Of a stretch of 64,000 nt of DNA, positions 53,039 to 62,249 are shown piece after piece. The position numbers were made by a program, and so were the translations under genes. The DNA is taken from contig NZ_CALXKQ010000005.1 of the NCBI RefSeq assembly GCF_944388875.1, positions 51,708 to 115,707 on the forward strand, written 5' to 3'. Every line of letters starts with the position of its first letter. Position 1 is the stretch's first letter. Under the pieces are notes generated by a model, which searched no databases, had not been told where the DNA came from, and worked only from the letters and a program-made list of their open reading frames with translations. The stretch is from an uncultured Brachyspira sp. GTDB taxonomy: Bacteria > Spirochaetota > Brachyspiria > Brachyspirales > Brachyspiraceae.

Positions 53039-53386
53039 GTGGTAAAGTTAAGATTAAAACGTATAGGTCGCAAGCATGAGCCTCATTATCGTATTGTAGC
53101 AGCAGATGCTCGTTTCCCACGCGATGGTCGTTTTATTGAAGAGCTAGGTTGGTTTAACCCTAAAGCTAAGGATGTTCTATATAAGTTAAACGTAGACAGT
53201 ATAAAAAAATGGCTTTCTAACGGAGCACAGCCAACTTATGTAGTAAAAAGTATTCTTGTGAAAGAAGGTTTGATGGAGAAAGATAAAGGTGCTCCTCTTG
53301 AACGCAAAAAGAGAAAAGCATTAAAAAATCCTGAAAAAAGACGCAAACATCGTAAACAAGCTAAGCCTGAAGCAAGCGAGGCTTAA
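53039..53386 (+). CDS. rpsP: 30S ribosomal protein S16
   Basis: 115 aa. It starts GTG 53039 after GGAGGA. The block VKLRLKRIGRKHEPHYRIVAADARFPRDGRFIEELG is a clear S16 signature. The C-terminal about 30 residues are a Lys/Arg-rich extension (KRKALKNPEKRRKHRKQ) beyond the core. It lies 23 bases after ffh. Confidence 0.97.
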   Translation: MVKLRLKRIGRKHEPHYRIVAADARFPRDGRFIEELGWFNPKAKDVLYKLNVDSIKKWLSNGAQPTYVVKSILVKEGLMEKDKGAPLERKKRKALKNPEKRRKHRKQAKPEASEA

Positions 53387-53418
53387 TTTACGTCTTATAA
53401 TATATAAAGGAGTGTGCT

Positions 53419-53661
53419 ATGACGGAAGAAAAAGAGCTTATTGAGTATTTGGCTAAAAAATTGGTTGATGAGCCTGAAGGTGTGAGTGTTAAGGTTATTG
53501 AGGGTGAGAAGAGTACGATTCTGGAATTGAAAGTAAACCAAAGCGACATAGGTAAAATTATAGGTAAAAGAGGTCGTATTGCTCATGCATTACGCACTAT
53601 TCTTTTTGCAGCTTCCATGAAAAGTGGTAAACGTGTAATGCTTGAGATTATTGACAATTGA
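53419..53661 (+). CDS. khpA: KH-domain RNA-binding protein KhpA
   Basis: 80 aa. The KH GxxG loop appears as GKIIGKRGRIAHALRTIL, as in YlqC/KhpA. It starts ATG 53419 with AAAGGAG eight bases upstream. KhpA binds RNA, often with KhpB/Jag. Its TGA overlaps the rimM TTG start, coupling translation. Confidence 0.93.
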   Translation: MTEEKELIEYLAKKLVDEPEGVSVKVIEGEKSTILELKVNQSDIGKIIGKRGRIAHALRTILFAASMKSGKRVMLEIIDN

Positions 53662-54167
53662 TTATTTTTTATGCAAAAATCACAGGTATACATGGTTTAA
53701 AAGGAGAGGTTGAAATAGCTTTTGCTGATAAAAGTTATTTTGCCTCTCTTCCTGTTTTAAATAAAGATATACCTATTATAATTAATAATAAAACATTTAA
53801 TCTTACAAATGTTAAGAAAAAAAATAAAGCTTTTGTATTAGCTATTGAAAATATAAACACTATAGAACAAGCAAAAGAGATGATAGGCTTAGATATATTT
53901 GTTGACTCTTCATATCTTCCAGACCTTGATGATGATACTTTTTATGAGGCAGAAATTATAGGCTATAAGGTTATGGATTTAGATAATAATTTATACGGAG
54001 AAATTGTTGATGTTTACAGTCTGCCATCAAATTATGTATTTGATATAAAATTAAAAGAAAACGGAAATATAGTATCCATTCCTTATGTGCATGCCTATTT
54101 CGGAAAGGCAGACAAATTAAATAAGACAATAGAAATAGTTGAAAAACCTATTTTCGATGATGCTTGA
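53658..54167 (+). CDS. rimM: Ribosome maturation factor RimM
   Basis: 169 aa. TTG start at 53658 overlapping the khpA stop (TTGA). The N-terminal beta-barrel includes AKITGIHGLKGEVEIAF; the PRC-barrel part includes FYEAEIIGYKVMD and SIPYVHAYF. RimM assists 30S assembly at the S19 site. The operon stops here: trmD and rplS, which usually follow, are replaced by a convergent M20 gene. Confidence 0.92.
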   Translation: MIIFYAKITGIHGLKGEVEIAFADKSYFASLPVLNKDIPIIINNKTFNLTNVKKKNKAFVLAIENINTIEQAKEMIGLDIFVDSSYLPDLDDDTFYEAEIIGYKVMDLDNNLYGEIVDVYSLPSNYVFDIKLKENGNIVSIPYVHAYFGKADKLNKTIEIVEKPIFDDA

Positions 54168-54189
54168 AATTACTCAGGCAATAATACAA

Positions 54190-55341
54190 TTATAATTCAT
54201 TCAAATATTTCATAGCCCATTCGCTCATTAAAACAGAAGGCTGATACAATTTAGATTCATCTATTTCAAATTTACTGTTATGATGAGCTATATTCTTCTC
54301 TGTCATAGTAGAAAATAATATAAATGCCCCTTTAATCTCTTCAAGATAATCAGCAAAATCTTCTCCAGCCATAGATAAAACATGATTATCATGCTTTTTA
54401 AATCCAAGTTCTCTACAAACTTCATTTAACTGCTTAGCTATTTTTTTATCATTAATAACAGGTGCCCCTCTTCTTTTTATTACAACCTCTGCTTTTGCTC
54501 TATTAGCACAAGCAATAGACTGAGCTATTTCTTTTATTCTTTCTGTTATAAATGCCCTATTTTTTTCGCTGAATGTTCTGAAAGTCCCTTCAATATTTAC
54601 CTCTGAAGGAATTATATTATACTGACTTCCTGCATGCACCATGCATATTGAAATTATTACAGGTTCAGTTGCAAGTATCTCTCTGCTTTTTATATTATAT
54701 ATTCCCTGTATTATCTGACTTGCAGTCAATATTGGGTCTATTGAAAAATGAGGATAAGCTCCATGTGCATCCTTCCCTATAACCTTAATAAAAATTCTAT
54801 CATTAGAAGCCATTAAAGCCCCCTCCTGAAGCACAAACTCACCGCTTGGAACATTTGAAGCTAAAGTGCCTATATGAGTACCAACTATAGCCTTAACTCC
54901 ATTAAGTAATCCAGAATTAAGCATATTATGAGCCCCCCTAGCTAATTCTTCAGCAGCCTGAAAAACTAATCTTACACATCCGTTTATCTTTGCTCTATTT
55001 TCAAGCAAATAATACGCAGCACCTAAAAGACATGCAGTATGAGCATCATGTCCGCATGCATGCATGTTTCCATTTTTGGAAGCATATTCTAATCCCGTTT
55101 CCTCCTCTATAGGAAGTCCGTCCATATCCGCCCTTACAGCAACTATATTTCCGCTGCCTGCATCTCCTATATCACAAATAAGTCCTGAATCTATAGATGA
55201 CTCTTTATAAGAAAGTCCAAGCTCTTTTAATTTATTTATTACATAATTTTTTGTTTGAGGAAGCTCAGTTCCAACTTCTGGTATTCTATGCAAATCTCTT
55301 CTCATAGAAACTATAATATCATTCAGCTTATTATAATCCAT
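54190..55341 (-). CDS. M20 family amidohydrolase
   Basis: 383 aa, the usual size of the IAA-aminohydrolase/N-acyl-amino-acid hydrolase group. Metal motifs are VRADMDGLP and NMHACGHDAHTACLL, with the Cys-His ligand pair typical of M20D aminoacylases. The catalytic EE pair is FQAAEELARGAHNML. The dimerisation domain lies in the middle. The likely reaction is hydrolysis of an N-acyl amino acid or diaminopimelate derivative; substrate unknown. It is a single gene, convergent with rimM. Confidence 0.92.
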   Translation of the reverse strand: MDYNKLNDIIVSMRRDLHRIPEVGTELPQTKNYVINKLKELGLSYKESSIDSGLICDIGDAGSGNIVAVRADMDGLPIEEETGLEYASKNGNMHACGHDAHTACLLGAAYYLLENRAKINGCVRLVFQAAEELARGAHNMLNSGLLNGVKAIVGTHIGTLASNVPSGEFVLQEGALMASNDRIFIKVIGKDAHGAYPHFSIDPILTASQIIQGIYNIKSREILATEPVIISICMVHAGSQYNIIPSEVNIEGTFRTFSEKNRAFITERIKEIAQSIACANRAKAEVVIKRRGAPVINDKKIAKQLNEVCRELGFKKHDNHVLSMAGEDFADYLEEIKGAFILFSTMTEKNIAHHNSKFEIDESKLYQPSVLMSEWAMKYLNEL

Positions 55342-55424
55342 TTTTCGCTCCTAATTTTCTAAAAATGATTAAAAAATTATATCATAAAAAAGTATTATTG
55401 ATACAAATATTTAATAAAATACTA

Positions 55425-55470
55425 TTGACAAAAAATTAATTTAGTATTATAGTACCAATATACTAAATTA
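55425..55470 (+). promoter_or_regulatory. Rrf2/hcp promoter with overlapping palindromic operator
   Basis: TTGACA (55425-55430), 17-base spacer, TATAGT (55448-55453). An 11-base perfect dyad overlaps the -10: TAATTTAGTAT (55437-55447) / ATACTAAATTA (55460-55470), 12-base spacer. Position and symmetry suggest autoregulation by the Rrf2 protein encoded 20 bases downstream. Confidence 0.7.
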
Positions 55471-55489
55471 GTAATAACAGGAATAAAAA

Positions 55490-55939
55490 ATGATTCCAAT
55501 ATCAGAAGCCTCAGCTATAGCACTTCACTCTGCAGTGTATATATCTATTAAAGAGTTTGCCTCTCTTAAAGATATAGCAGAAAGATTTGAAGTATCACCA
55601 AATCATTTATCAAAGGTTCTTCAGGCACTTGTAAAGGCTGGATATCTTACTTCATCAAAAGGACCTGCAGGCGGATTTAAAATTGCTGAGGGTAAAGAAA
55701 ATAGTTCTTTTTTGGAGATATATGAAACTATAGAGGGTAAAAATTGGCAAAGAAGCTGCTTATTTCATTCTAAATGCGATAAATACTGTTCAAACTGTAT
55801 AATGGGTGATTTAGTTAATGATATAAACAGAAAGTTCAAAAACTATATGGAAAGCCATACAATCAAAGATCATTATCTGCTTGATGATGATTTCAAGATA
55901 AATAAAACAGATGATAAAAAATCAAAACAAAAAAAATAA
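55490..55939 (+). CDS. Rrf2-family regulator with Fe-S-type cysteines
   Basis: 149 aa. The N-terminal winged HTH includes LKDIAERFEVSPNHLSKVLQALVKAGYL. The cysteine cluster C90-x5-C96-x3-C100-x2-C103 lies where IscR/NsrR proteins hold a [2Fe-2S] or [4Fe-4S] cluster. The GG..GGF wing motif appears as GPAGGFKIA. It lies 12 bases before hcp, so it probably senses NO or redox and controls hcp through the operator at 55437-55470. The tail is Lys-rich. Confidence 0.92.
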   Translation: MIPISEASAIALHSAVYISIKEFASLKDIAERFEVSPNHLSKVLQALVKAGYLTSSKGPAGGFKIAEGKENSSFLEIYETIEGKNWQRSCLFHSKCDKYCSNCIMGDLVNDINRKFKNYMESHTIKDHYLLDDDFKINKTDDKKSKQKK

Positions 55940-55951
55940 ATGGAGGATTAA

Positions 55952-57601
55952 ATGGACAATAAAATGTTTTGTTATCAATGTCAGGAAACAATGAATAATA
56001 CAGGCTGCGTTACTTCAGGCGTATGCGGTAAAAAACCAGATTTAGCCTATTTAGAAGACTTACTAGTTCATGTAACCAAAGGGCTTTCTAATATAACAAC
56101 TGCTATAAGAAAAGAAGGCGGTAAAGTAGATAAAAAAGTTAATCATGATGTAACATTCAATTTATTTACTACTATAACAAATGCCAATTTTGATAAAGAA
56201 GTTTTTTATAAAAGAATAGAATACACTTCAAAACTTTGTAATGAATTAGCAAATCAGGTAAAAGACAAATCGCTTATAATTGAAGAATCTTTATGGACTC
56301 CTAAAAGCAAAGATGATATGGATGCTAAATCAAAAACAGTAGGCGTATTAGAAGAGAAAAATGAAGATATAAGAAGCCTTAAAGAAACTGTTATATACGG
56401 CATTAAAGGATTAAGTGCTTATATCAGACATGCTAATATGCTTGATTATGAGAATGAAGAGGTTGATGCTTTTATACAGAGAGCTTTGAATGAAACATTA
56501 AGAAATGATATAAACGCTGATGAACTTTTAGCTTTGGTACTTGAAACAGGCAAAAACGGTGTTGATGGAATGGCACTTCTTGATAAGGCTAATACTTCTA
56601 CTTACGGTAACCCTGAAATTACAAAAGTTAATATAGGTGTAGGAAAAAATCCTGGAATATTGGTATCTGGTCATGATTTAAAAGATATAGAAATATTATT
56701 AAAACAAACAGAAGGCACAGGAGTAGATGTATATACTCATTCTGAAATGCTTCCTGCTCACTATTACCCAGAATTAAAAAAATATAAGCATTTTGTAGGC
56801 AATTACGGCGGAGCTTGGTGGGATCAAAGAAAAGATTTTGAAAGTTTTAACGGACCTATACTAATGACTACAAACTGTATAGTAACTCCTCTTGCAAGTT
56901 ATAAAGACAGAGTATACACAACAGGAGCTGCAGGTTTTGAAGGATTAAAACATATAGAAAGCCATACAGGAAAAGAAAGCGATAAAGATTTTACTCCTAT
57001 AATAGAGCATGCGAAAAAATGCGAAGCTCCTAAAGAAATAGAAAGCGGTTTTATAGTGGGAGGATTTGCTCATAATCAGGTATTATCACTTAAAGATAAA
57101 ATTGCTGAAGCTGTAAAATCTGGTGCTATAAAAAGATTTATCGTAATGGGCGGATGCGATGGAAGACATAAAGAGAGAGAATACTATACTGAATTTGCAA
57201 AAAAACTTCCTAAAGATACTGTAATATTAACTGCAGGATGTGCTAAATACAGATACAATAAATTAGATTTAGGAGATATTAACGGCATACCTAGAGTATT
57301 AGATGCAGGACAATGTAATGACTCCTACTCATTAGCTGTTATTGCTTTGGGACTTAAAGACTTATTCGGTTTAGATGATATTAATGATTTGCCTATAGTT
57401 TATAATATAGCTTGGTATGAACAGAAGGCTGTTATAGTTTTACTCTCATTATTATACTTGGGAGTAAAAAATATACATTTAGGTCCTACAGTTCCAGGAT
57501 TCTTATCACCTAATGTTGTTAATATATTAGTTTCAAAATTTGGAATTGCTGGAATAGGAAGCGTTGATGAAGATTTAAAGAAATTTAATCTAATAGCATA
57601 A
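55952..57601 (+). CDS. hcp: Hybrid-cluster protein (Hcp)
   Basis: 549 aa. N-terminal cluster motif C7-x2-C10-x8-C19-x5-C25 ([14 protein letters not shown]) as in class I Hcp. The hybrid-cluster ligand region includes the MTTNCIV and GCAKYRYNK blocks and [18 protein letters not shown]. Hcp is annotated as hydroxylamine reductase and acts as NO reductase/nitrosylase in anaerobes. It is co-transcribed with the Rrf2 regulator. A GGAGG ribosome site precedes ATG 55952. Confidence 0.96.
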   Translation: MDNKMFCYQCQETMNNTGCVTSGVCGKKPDLAYLEDLLVHVTKGLSNITTAIRKEGGKVDKKVNHDVTFNLFTTITNANFDKEVFYKRIEYTSKLCNELANQVKDKSLIIEESLWTPKSKDDMDAKSKTVGVLEEKNEDIRSLKETVIYGIKGLSAYIRHANMLDYENEEVDAFIQRALNETLRNDINADELLALVLETGKNGVDGMALLDKANTSTYGNPEITKVNIGVGKNPGILVSGHDLKDIEILLKQTEGTGVDVYTHSEMLPAHYYPELKKYKHFVGNYGGAWWDQRKDFESFNGPILMTTNCIVTPLASYKDRVYTTGAAGFEGLKHIESHTGKESDKDFTPIIEHAKKCEAPKEIESGFIVGGFAHNQVLSLKDKIAEAVKSGAIKRFIVMGGCDGRHKEREYYTEFAKKLPKDTVILTAGCAKYRYNKLDLGDINGIPRVLDAGQCNDSYSLAVIALGLKDLFGLDDINDLPIVYNIAWYEQKAVIVLLSLLYLGVKNIHLGPTVPGFLSPNVVNILVSKFGIAGIGSVDEDLKKFNLIA

Positions 57602-57629
57602 AAAACAGTCATATAATTCTTTTTAATTG

Positions 57630-57664
57630 TTTTACTAGACGGTATTAAATACCATCTAGTAAAA
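57630..57664. repeat. Long inverted repeat downstream of hcp
   Basis: Near-perfect 16-base arms TTTTACTAGACGGTAT-side / ATACCATCTAGTAAAA-side (57630-57645 / 57649-57664) with one C-A mismatch and a three-base loop. There is no T-run after it in either direction, so it is not a standard terminator. It may act as a 3' mRNA stabiliser or an operator. Confidence 0.6.
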
Positions 57665-57723
57665 ACATATTTTCATAAAAAATCCTAATTAAACGATAAA
57701 AAATCACAAATTCAAAAATAAAT

Positions 57724-57752
57724 TTGACAAATTATAAATATTTTTATATCAT
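57724..57752 (+). promoter_or_regulatory. Promoter of the deoC nucleoside operon
   Basis: TTGACA (57724-57729), 17-base spacer, TATCAT (57747-57752), about 20 bases before ATG 57774. Confidence 0.6.
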
Positions 57753-57773
57753 ATAAAAATATGAGGTGTATAT

Positions 57774-58430
57774 ATGAATAATAGTATAAGTAAATTAATT
57801 GATCATACCATGTTAAAACCAGAGGCTTCAGTAGAAGAAATAAGAAAATTATGTATAGAGGCAAAAGAATTTGGGTTTCACTTAGTATGCGTAAACTCTG
57901 CTTATGTTAATGTAGCTTATAATTTTCTAATTCATTCTAATGTAAAAGTATGCTCGGTAGTTGGTTTTCCTTTGGGAGCTATGATGAAAGAGGCAAAGGC
58001 TTATGAGGCTAAATTTGCTGTTGACAGCGGTGCTGATGAAATAGATATGGTTATGAATATTGGATTTTTAAAAAGCAGAAAAATTGATCTTTTTGAACGT
58101 GATATAAAAAAAGTACGCGATGCATGTTCTGCAAGCATTTTAAAAGTTATAATAGAAACATGTCTTCTTACAGACGAAGAAAAAATTTTAGCATGCAAAA
58201 TAGCTAAAGAATGCGGTGCTGATTTTGTTAAAACTTCCACAGGATTCTCTAAAGGAGGAGCTGAAGAACATGATGTAAAAATCATGCGTGAGGCTGTAGG
58301 CAAAGACTTTGGTGTTAAGGCTTCAGGCGGAATAAAAACTTATGATGATGCACTAAAAATGATTAATGCAGGAGCAAACAGAATTGGAACAAGCAATGGC
58401 GTTGCTATAGTAAAAGCAGAAAAACAATAA
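57774..58430 (+). CDS. deoC: Deoxyribose-phosphate aldolase
   Basis: 218 aa class I aldolase splitting 2-deoxyribose-5-phosphate to glyceraldehyde-3-phosphate and acetaldehyde. Blocks: IDHTMLKPEAS, VVGFPLGAM, DEIDMVMNIG, KVIIETCLL with the Schiff-base region, and FVKTSTGFSKGGAEE with the catalytic Lys. The start ATG 57774 follows AGGTGT. It leads the operon with two nucleoside phosphorylases, suggesting catabolism of deoxynucleosides. Confidence 0.97.
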   Translation: MNNSISKLIDHTMLKPEASVEEIRKLCIEAKEFGFHLVCVNSAYVNVAYNFLIHSNVKVCSVVGFPLGAMMKEAKAYEAKFAVDSGADEIDMVMNIGFLKSRKIDLFERDIKKVRDACSASILKVIIETCLLTDEEKILACKIAKECGADFVKTSTGFSKGGAEEHDVKIMREAVGKDFGVKASGGIKTYDDALKMINAGANRIGTSNGVAIVKAEKQ

Positions 58431-58453
58431 ATTATAACTGCTTGGAGTATATT

Positions 58454-59257
58454 ATGGCAAATGCATTTTATGATGAAGAAGCTGAAAGAAAAGGACTGCT
58501 TACATATCATACAAAATTAAAAAAAGGCGATACTGCAAGATATGTGCTTCTTCCAGGAGATCCTAAAAGAGTAGGATATATAGCTGAATTTTTAAATGAT
58601 GTTAAATTAAAAGCTGATTACAGAGAATATGTTACAGCTACGGGAAAATATAAAAATGTCTGCGTATCTGCAACTTCTACTGGAATAGGAGGACCTTCTG
58701 CATCAATAGCCGTTGAAGAGCTTATAACAATTGGAGCTGATACTTTTATACGTGTAGGTACAGCAGGAGGATTAAGTTTGAAAGTAAAGCCTAATGACTT
58801 GGCAATAGCACAGGCTGCTATAAGAGATGAAGGAACTTCAAGAGAGTATATGCCTATAGAGTATCCTGCAATTGCAAATACAGATATAGTGTTTGCATTA
58901 AGAGATGCTGCTAGAAAAAGAAATCATAATTATCATATAGGAGTGGTTCATAGCAAAGATTGTTTTTATGGAGAGCTTGAACCTCAAAATTCATTTTTTA
59001 GAGAAAAATTTGAAAACAATCTAAAATATTATACATTATGCGGTGCAATAGCATCTGAAATGGAATGTGCTTCTATATTTTCATGCTCTTTATTAAGAAA
59101 AGTCAGAGCTGGAGGAATAATGCATATTGTTGAAAATACTATGATAGACAGAATGGGTACACGTTTAGAATACAGTGATAATATAGAAAATATGATATTA
59201 ACAGCATTAGAAGCTGTAGTATTATTGAATGAAAAAGACAACAAAAAGGATAAATGA
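58454..59257 (+). CDS. Nucleoside phosphorylase, uridine-phosphorylase-like (first)
   Basis: Start chosen at ATG 58454, after TTGGAG (58442-58447), rather than the TTG in that ribosome site. 267 aa NP-I family: LLPGDPKRVGYIAEF, STGIGGPSASIAVEEL, FIRVGTAGGLS, and EMECASIFSCS. Pattern and length fit uridine phosphorylase but do not exclude purine use. It overlaps the second phosphorylase by four bases. Confidence 0.88.
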   Translation: MANAFYDEEAERKGLLTYHTKLKKGDTARYVLLPGDPKRVGYIAEFLNDVKLKADYREYVTATGKYKNVCVSATSTGIGGPSASIAVEELITIGADTFIRVGTAGGLSLKVKPNDLAIAQAAIRDEGTSREYMPIEYPAIANTDIVFALRDAARKRNHNYHIGVVHSKDCFYGELEPQNSFFREKFENNLKYYTLCGAIASEMECASIFSCSLLRKVRAGGIMHIVENTMIDRMGTRLEYSDNIENMILTALEAVVLLNEKDNKKDK

Positions 59258-59997
59258 TGTTTCCTAAGGCTTATTATCAGGAAAATGAAAATCTTGTTCA
59301 TCATCTTAAAATAAAAAAGGGCGATGTAGGTAAATATGTTATAATCACTGGGGACCCTAAAAGATGCGTAAAAATAGCTGATAAATTTGATAATGCTGAA
59401 CTAATAGCCGATTACAGAGAATATATAACCTATACAGGATATATAAACGAAACAAAAATATCAGTAGTATCTCATGGAATAGGAGGTCCTTCTGCTGCTA
59501 TAGCTTTAGAAGAACTCATAAAAGCGGGGGCAGATACATTTATAAGAATAGGAACATGCGGAACTTCAAATATTAATGTGCATGCAGGAGATATCATTAT
59601 AGTTAATGGTGCTGTAAAAATTGGAGGTACAATGGATAATTATATACCTAAGGAATTTCCTTGCGTGCCGAATATAGATATACTTGAAGCAATGATAGAA
59701 GAAAGTGAAAAAACTAAATTAAAAACTCATATTGGTATTGTTCAATGCAAGGATGCACTTTACAGTGATAAAGAACTATTATATAAAGATAATATTTTGG
59801 CATCAGAAATGGAATCTGCATCCATTTTTGCTGTAGGAGCTTCTAAAAATGTACGTACTGGTTCTGCTCTCTTTGTTATGCACAATCATAAAATATCAGA
59901 AAACAATAATCAAAACTGTACTATTGAAGAGGCTATAGATTTCACAATAGAAACTATTAAAATTTTAATAAATAATGATAAAAATAGGAGCAAATAA
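59254..59997 (+). CDS. Nucleoside phosphorylase, uridine-phosphorylase-like (second)
   Basis: 247 aa paralog of the preceding gene, overlapping it by four bases (ATGA). NP-I motifs: VIITGDPKRCVKIAD, SHGIGGPSAAIALEEL, FIRIGTCGTSN and ASEMESASIFAVG. It is shorter in the middle (lacks a loop around ELEPQNSFF), so specificity may differ. Its stop overlaps the PnrA-like start by one base. Confidence 0.88.
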   Translation: MMFPKAYYQENENLVHHLKIKKGDVGKYVIITGDPKRCVKIADKFDNAELIADYREYITYTGYINETKISVVSHGIGGPSAAIALEELIKAGADTFIRIGTCGTSNINVHAGDIIIVNGAVKIGGTMDNYIPKEFPCVPNIDILEAMIEESEKTKLKTHIGIVQCKDALYSDKELLYKDNILASEMESASIFAVGASKNVRTGSALFVMHNHKISENNNQNCTIEEAIDFTIETIKILINNDKNRSK

Positions 59998-61073
59998 TGA
60001 ATAAAAAACTTATTATTTTATTTTTAATGTCAGTATTTCTATTTTCCTGCGGCAATGGTGAGGATGAAACTGATAATGGTTATGAAATAGCAGTTTTAAT
60101 AGATTTAGGTCCTGTTGATGACCGATCTTTCAATCAGGGTTCTTGGGAAGGAGCAAAAGAATACGGAGAAAAAAACGGAATAACACATAAATATTATAAA
60201 GTTCCAGACAAAGATTTAACTTCATATATGAATACTGTTGAGCTTGCTGTTACAGGAGGTGCTAAGTTAATAGTAACTCCAGGATATATGTTCGAACCTG
60301 TTGTTTATAAGGCACAGGATATGTATACTAATATAAATTTTATATTAATAGACGGTACTCCTCAGGACGGAACTTATTCTAATTATAAAACAGCAGATAA
60401 TACGATTGCAATTCTATATGCTGAGGAAGAAGCTGGATTTTTAGCAGGGTATGCTGTTGTAAAAGACGGTTACACTAATTTAGGAGTTATAGGCGGTGTT
60501 GCTCATCCTGCAGTTGTAAGATTCGGATACGGATTTGTTCAGGGAGCAGATTATGCAGCCATGGAATTGGAAATGCCTAAAGATTCCATAAATATAAAAT
60601 ATACTTATACTGGAAATTATGATGCTACACCTGAAAATCAAACTTTGGCTACAGCTTGGTATAGAAGCGGAGTGCAGGTAATATTTGCACCTGCTGGGGC
60701 TGCTGCCTATTCTGTTATGAGTGCTGCCGAAAATAATAACGGATTAGTTGTGGGAGTAGATGCAGATCAAAGTTTTGAATCCCCTACGGTAATTACTTCT
60801 GCTATAAAAATGATAAGGGAATCTGTTTATAACGCTGTTGCTTCATATTATAATAATAATTTTTACGGCGGTAAAAATGTTGTATTGGATGCTAAAGTAA
60901 ACGGTGTTGGCTTACCGATAAAAACTTCAAAGTTCAATACTTTTACTGAAGCTGACTATAATTACATATATAATCAGCTTATAAGCGGTAAAATAAAAAT
61001 ATTAAAAGATACTGATGTAAATGATGTAAAAGAATTACCTTTAAATATTGTAAAAGTTGAATATATTAATTAA
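59997..61073 (+). CDS. PnrA/BMP-family nucleoside-binding lipoprotein (first)
   Basis: 358 aa with a signal peptide and lipobox LFSC (Cys near 18). The BMP fold shows as VLIDLGPVDDRSFNQGSWEG, LIVTPGYMFEPVVYKAQ, EEEAGFLAGYAVVKDGYTNLGVIGG and VVGVDADQS. Related PnrA proteins bind purine nucleosides. Fused tightly to the phosphorylase genes and followed by a close paralog. ATG start overlaps the previous stop. Confidence 0.93.
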   Translation: MNKKLIILFLMSVFLFSCGNGEDETDNGYEIAVLIDLGPVDDRSFNQGSWEGAKEYGEKNGITHKYYKVPDKDLTSYMNTVELAVTGGAKLIVTPGYMFEPVVYKAQDMYTNINFILIDGTPQDGTYSNYKTADNTIAILYAEEEAGFLAGYAVVKDGYTNLGVIGGVAHPAVVRFGYGFVQGADYAAMELEMPKDSINIKYTYTGNYDATPENQTLATAWYRSGVQVIFAPAGAAAYSVMSAAENNNGLVVGVDADQSFESPTVITSAIKMIRESVYNAVASYYNNNFYGGKNVVLDAKVNGVGLPIKTSKFNTFTEADYNYIYNQLISGKIKILKDTDVNDVKELPLNIVKVEYIN

Positions 61074-61102
61074 AAAATAAATAATTTAAAAAAGGAGATA
61101 AA

Positions 61103-62176
61103 ATGAAAAAAATTCTTATCTTAATTACTATCTTTATGATATTTATTGTATCATGCGGATTAAAAAATAAAAAATCTGGCGGATATGAGCTTGCATTGAT
61201 TACAGATGTCAGTACTATAGATGACAGAGCATTCAATCAAGGTTCTTGGGAAGGATTAACAAAATATGCATCAGAAAAAAGCATATCTCATAAATACTAT
61301 CAGCCTGCTCAAAAAAATACAGATGCTTATATTGATGCTATAGATTTAGCAGTTACCGCAGGTGCAAAATTAATAGTAACTCCAGGATATTTATTTGAGC
61401 CTGCAATCTATAAGGCACAGGACACTCATCCAGATGTTAGTTTTGTACTTTTAGACGGCACTCCTCAGGACGGTACTTACAGCGATTTTAGAATAGAAAC
61501 TAATGTTTACTCTGTGCTTTATGCTGAAGAACAGGCTGGATTTTTAGCAGGATATGCTGTAGTAAAAGAAGGATATACAAATTTAGGAGTTATGGCTGGA
61601 ATGGCTGTACCTGCTGTTATGAGATTCGGATACGGATTTTTACAAGGTGCTAATTATGCTGCTAAAGAGATGAATATGCCTGTTGGAGCAATAAATGCAA
61701 ATTACACTTATTTAGGAAACTTTGATCCTACTCCTGAAAATCAGACTTTAGCTAATTCTTGGTATCAAAGCGGAATACAGGTAATATTTGCCCCTGCAGG
61801 AGGAGCTGGAAACTCTGTTATGAGTGCTGCTGAACAAAATAATGCTTTAGTTGTTGGTGTTGATATAGATCAAAGTACTGAATCTTCAACTGTTATTACT
61901 TCTGCTATGAAAATGCTTGGAGAATCTGTTTATAATGCTATAGATGATTTTTATAATGGAAAGTTCCCTGGAGGAAAATCTGTAATACTTGATGCTAAAG
62001 TTAATGGTATAGGTCTTCCTATGGAAACATCAAGATTCCAAAAATTTAATCAAAATGATTATGATACTATATATCAAAAATTAGTTGCAGGAGAAATACA
62101 GGTTCTTACTGAAAAAACAATTAAGGATGTTACTTATCTTCCTTTAGATATAGTAAAAGTTAACTTTATACAATAA
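61103..62176 (+). CDS. PnrA/BMP-family nucleoside-binding lipoprotein (second)
   Basis: 357 aa tandem paralog of the preceding gene, with about the same motifs in the same order (DDRAFNQGSWEG, LIVTPGYLFEPAIYKAQ, VVGVDIDQS). Lipobox IVSC (Cys near 18). It has its own AAGGAGATAAA ribosome site. It is followed by a terminator before the ATPase gene, consistent with higher expression of binding proteins than of the ATPase. Pairing with one transporter suggests different ligand ranges. Confidence 0.93.
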   Translation: MKKILILITIFMIFIVSCGLKNKKSGGYELALITDVSTIDDRAFNQGSWEGLTKYASEKSISHKYYQPAQKNTDAYIDAIDLAVTAGAKLIVTPGYLFEPAIYKAQDTHPDVSFVLLDGTPQDGTYSDFRIETNVYSVLYAEEQAGFLAGYAVVKEGYTNLGVMAGMAVPAVMRFGYGFLQGANYAAKEMNMPVGAINANYTYLGNFDPTPENQTLANSWYQSGIQVIFAPAGGAGNSVMSAAEQNNALVVGVDIDQSTESSTVITSAMKMLGESVYNAIDDFYNGKFPGGKSVILDAKVNGIGLPMETSRFQKFNQNDYDTIYQKLVAGEIQVLTEKTIKDVTYLPLDIVKVNFIQ

Positions 62177-62193
62177 TATTTGTTTTATATAAA

Positions 62194-62229
62194 AGAGATA
62201 CTGAATAAAAATCGGTATCTCTATTTTTT
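62194..62229 (+). terminator. Terminator between binding protein and ATPase genes
   Basis: Stem AGAGATACTGA (62194-62204) / TCGGTATCTCT (62212-62222), one wobble, loop ATAAAAA, then ATTTTTT. Confidence 0.88.
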
Positions 62230-62249
62230 AATAGGACTTAAATTAAATT

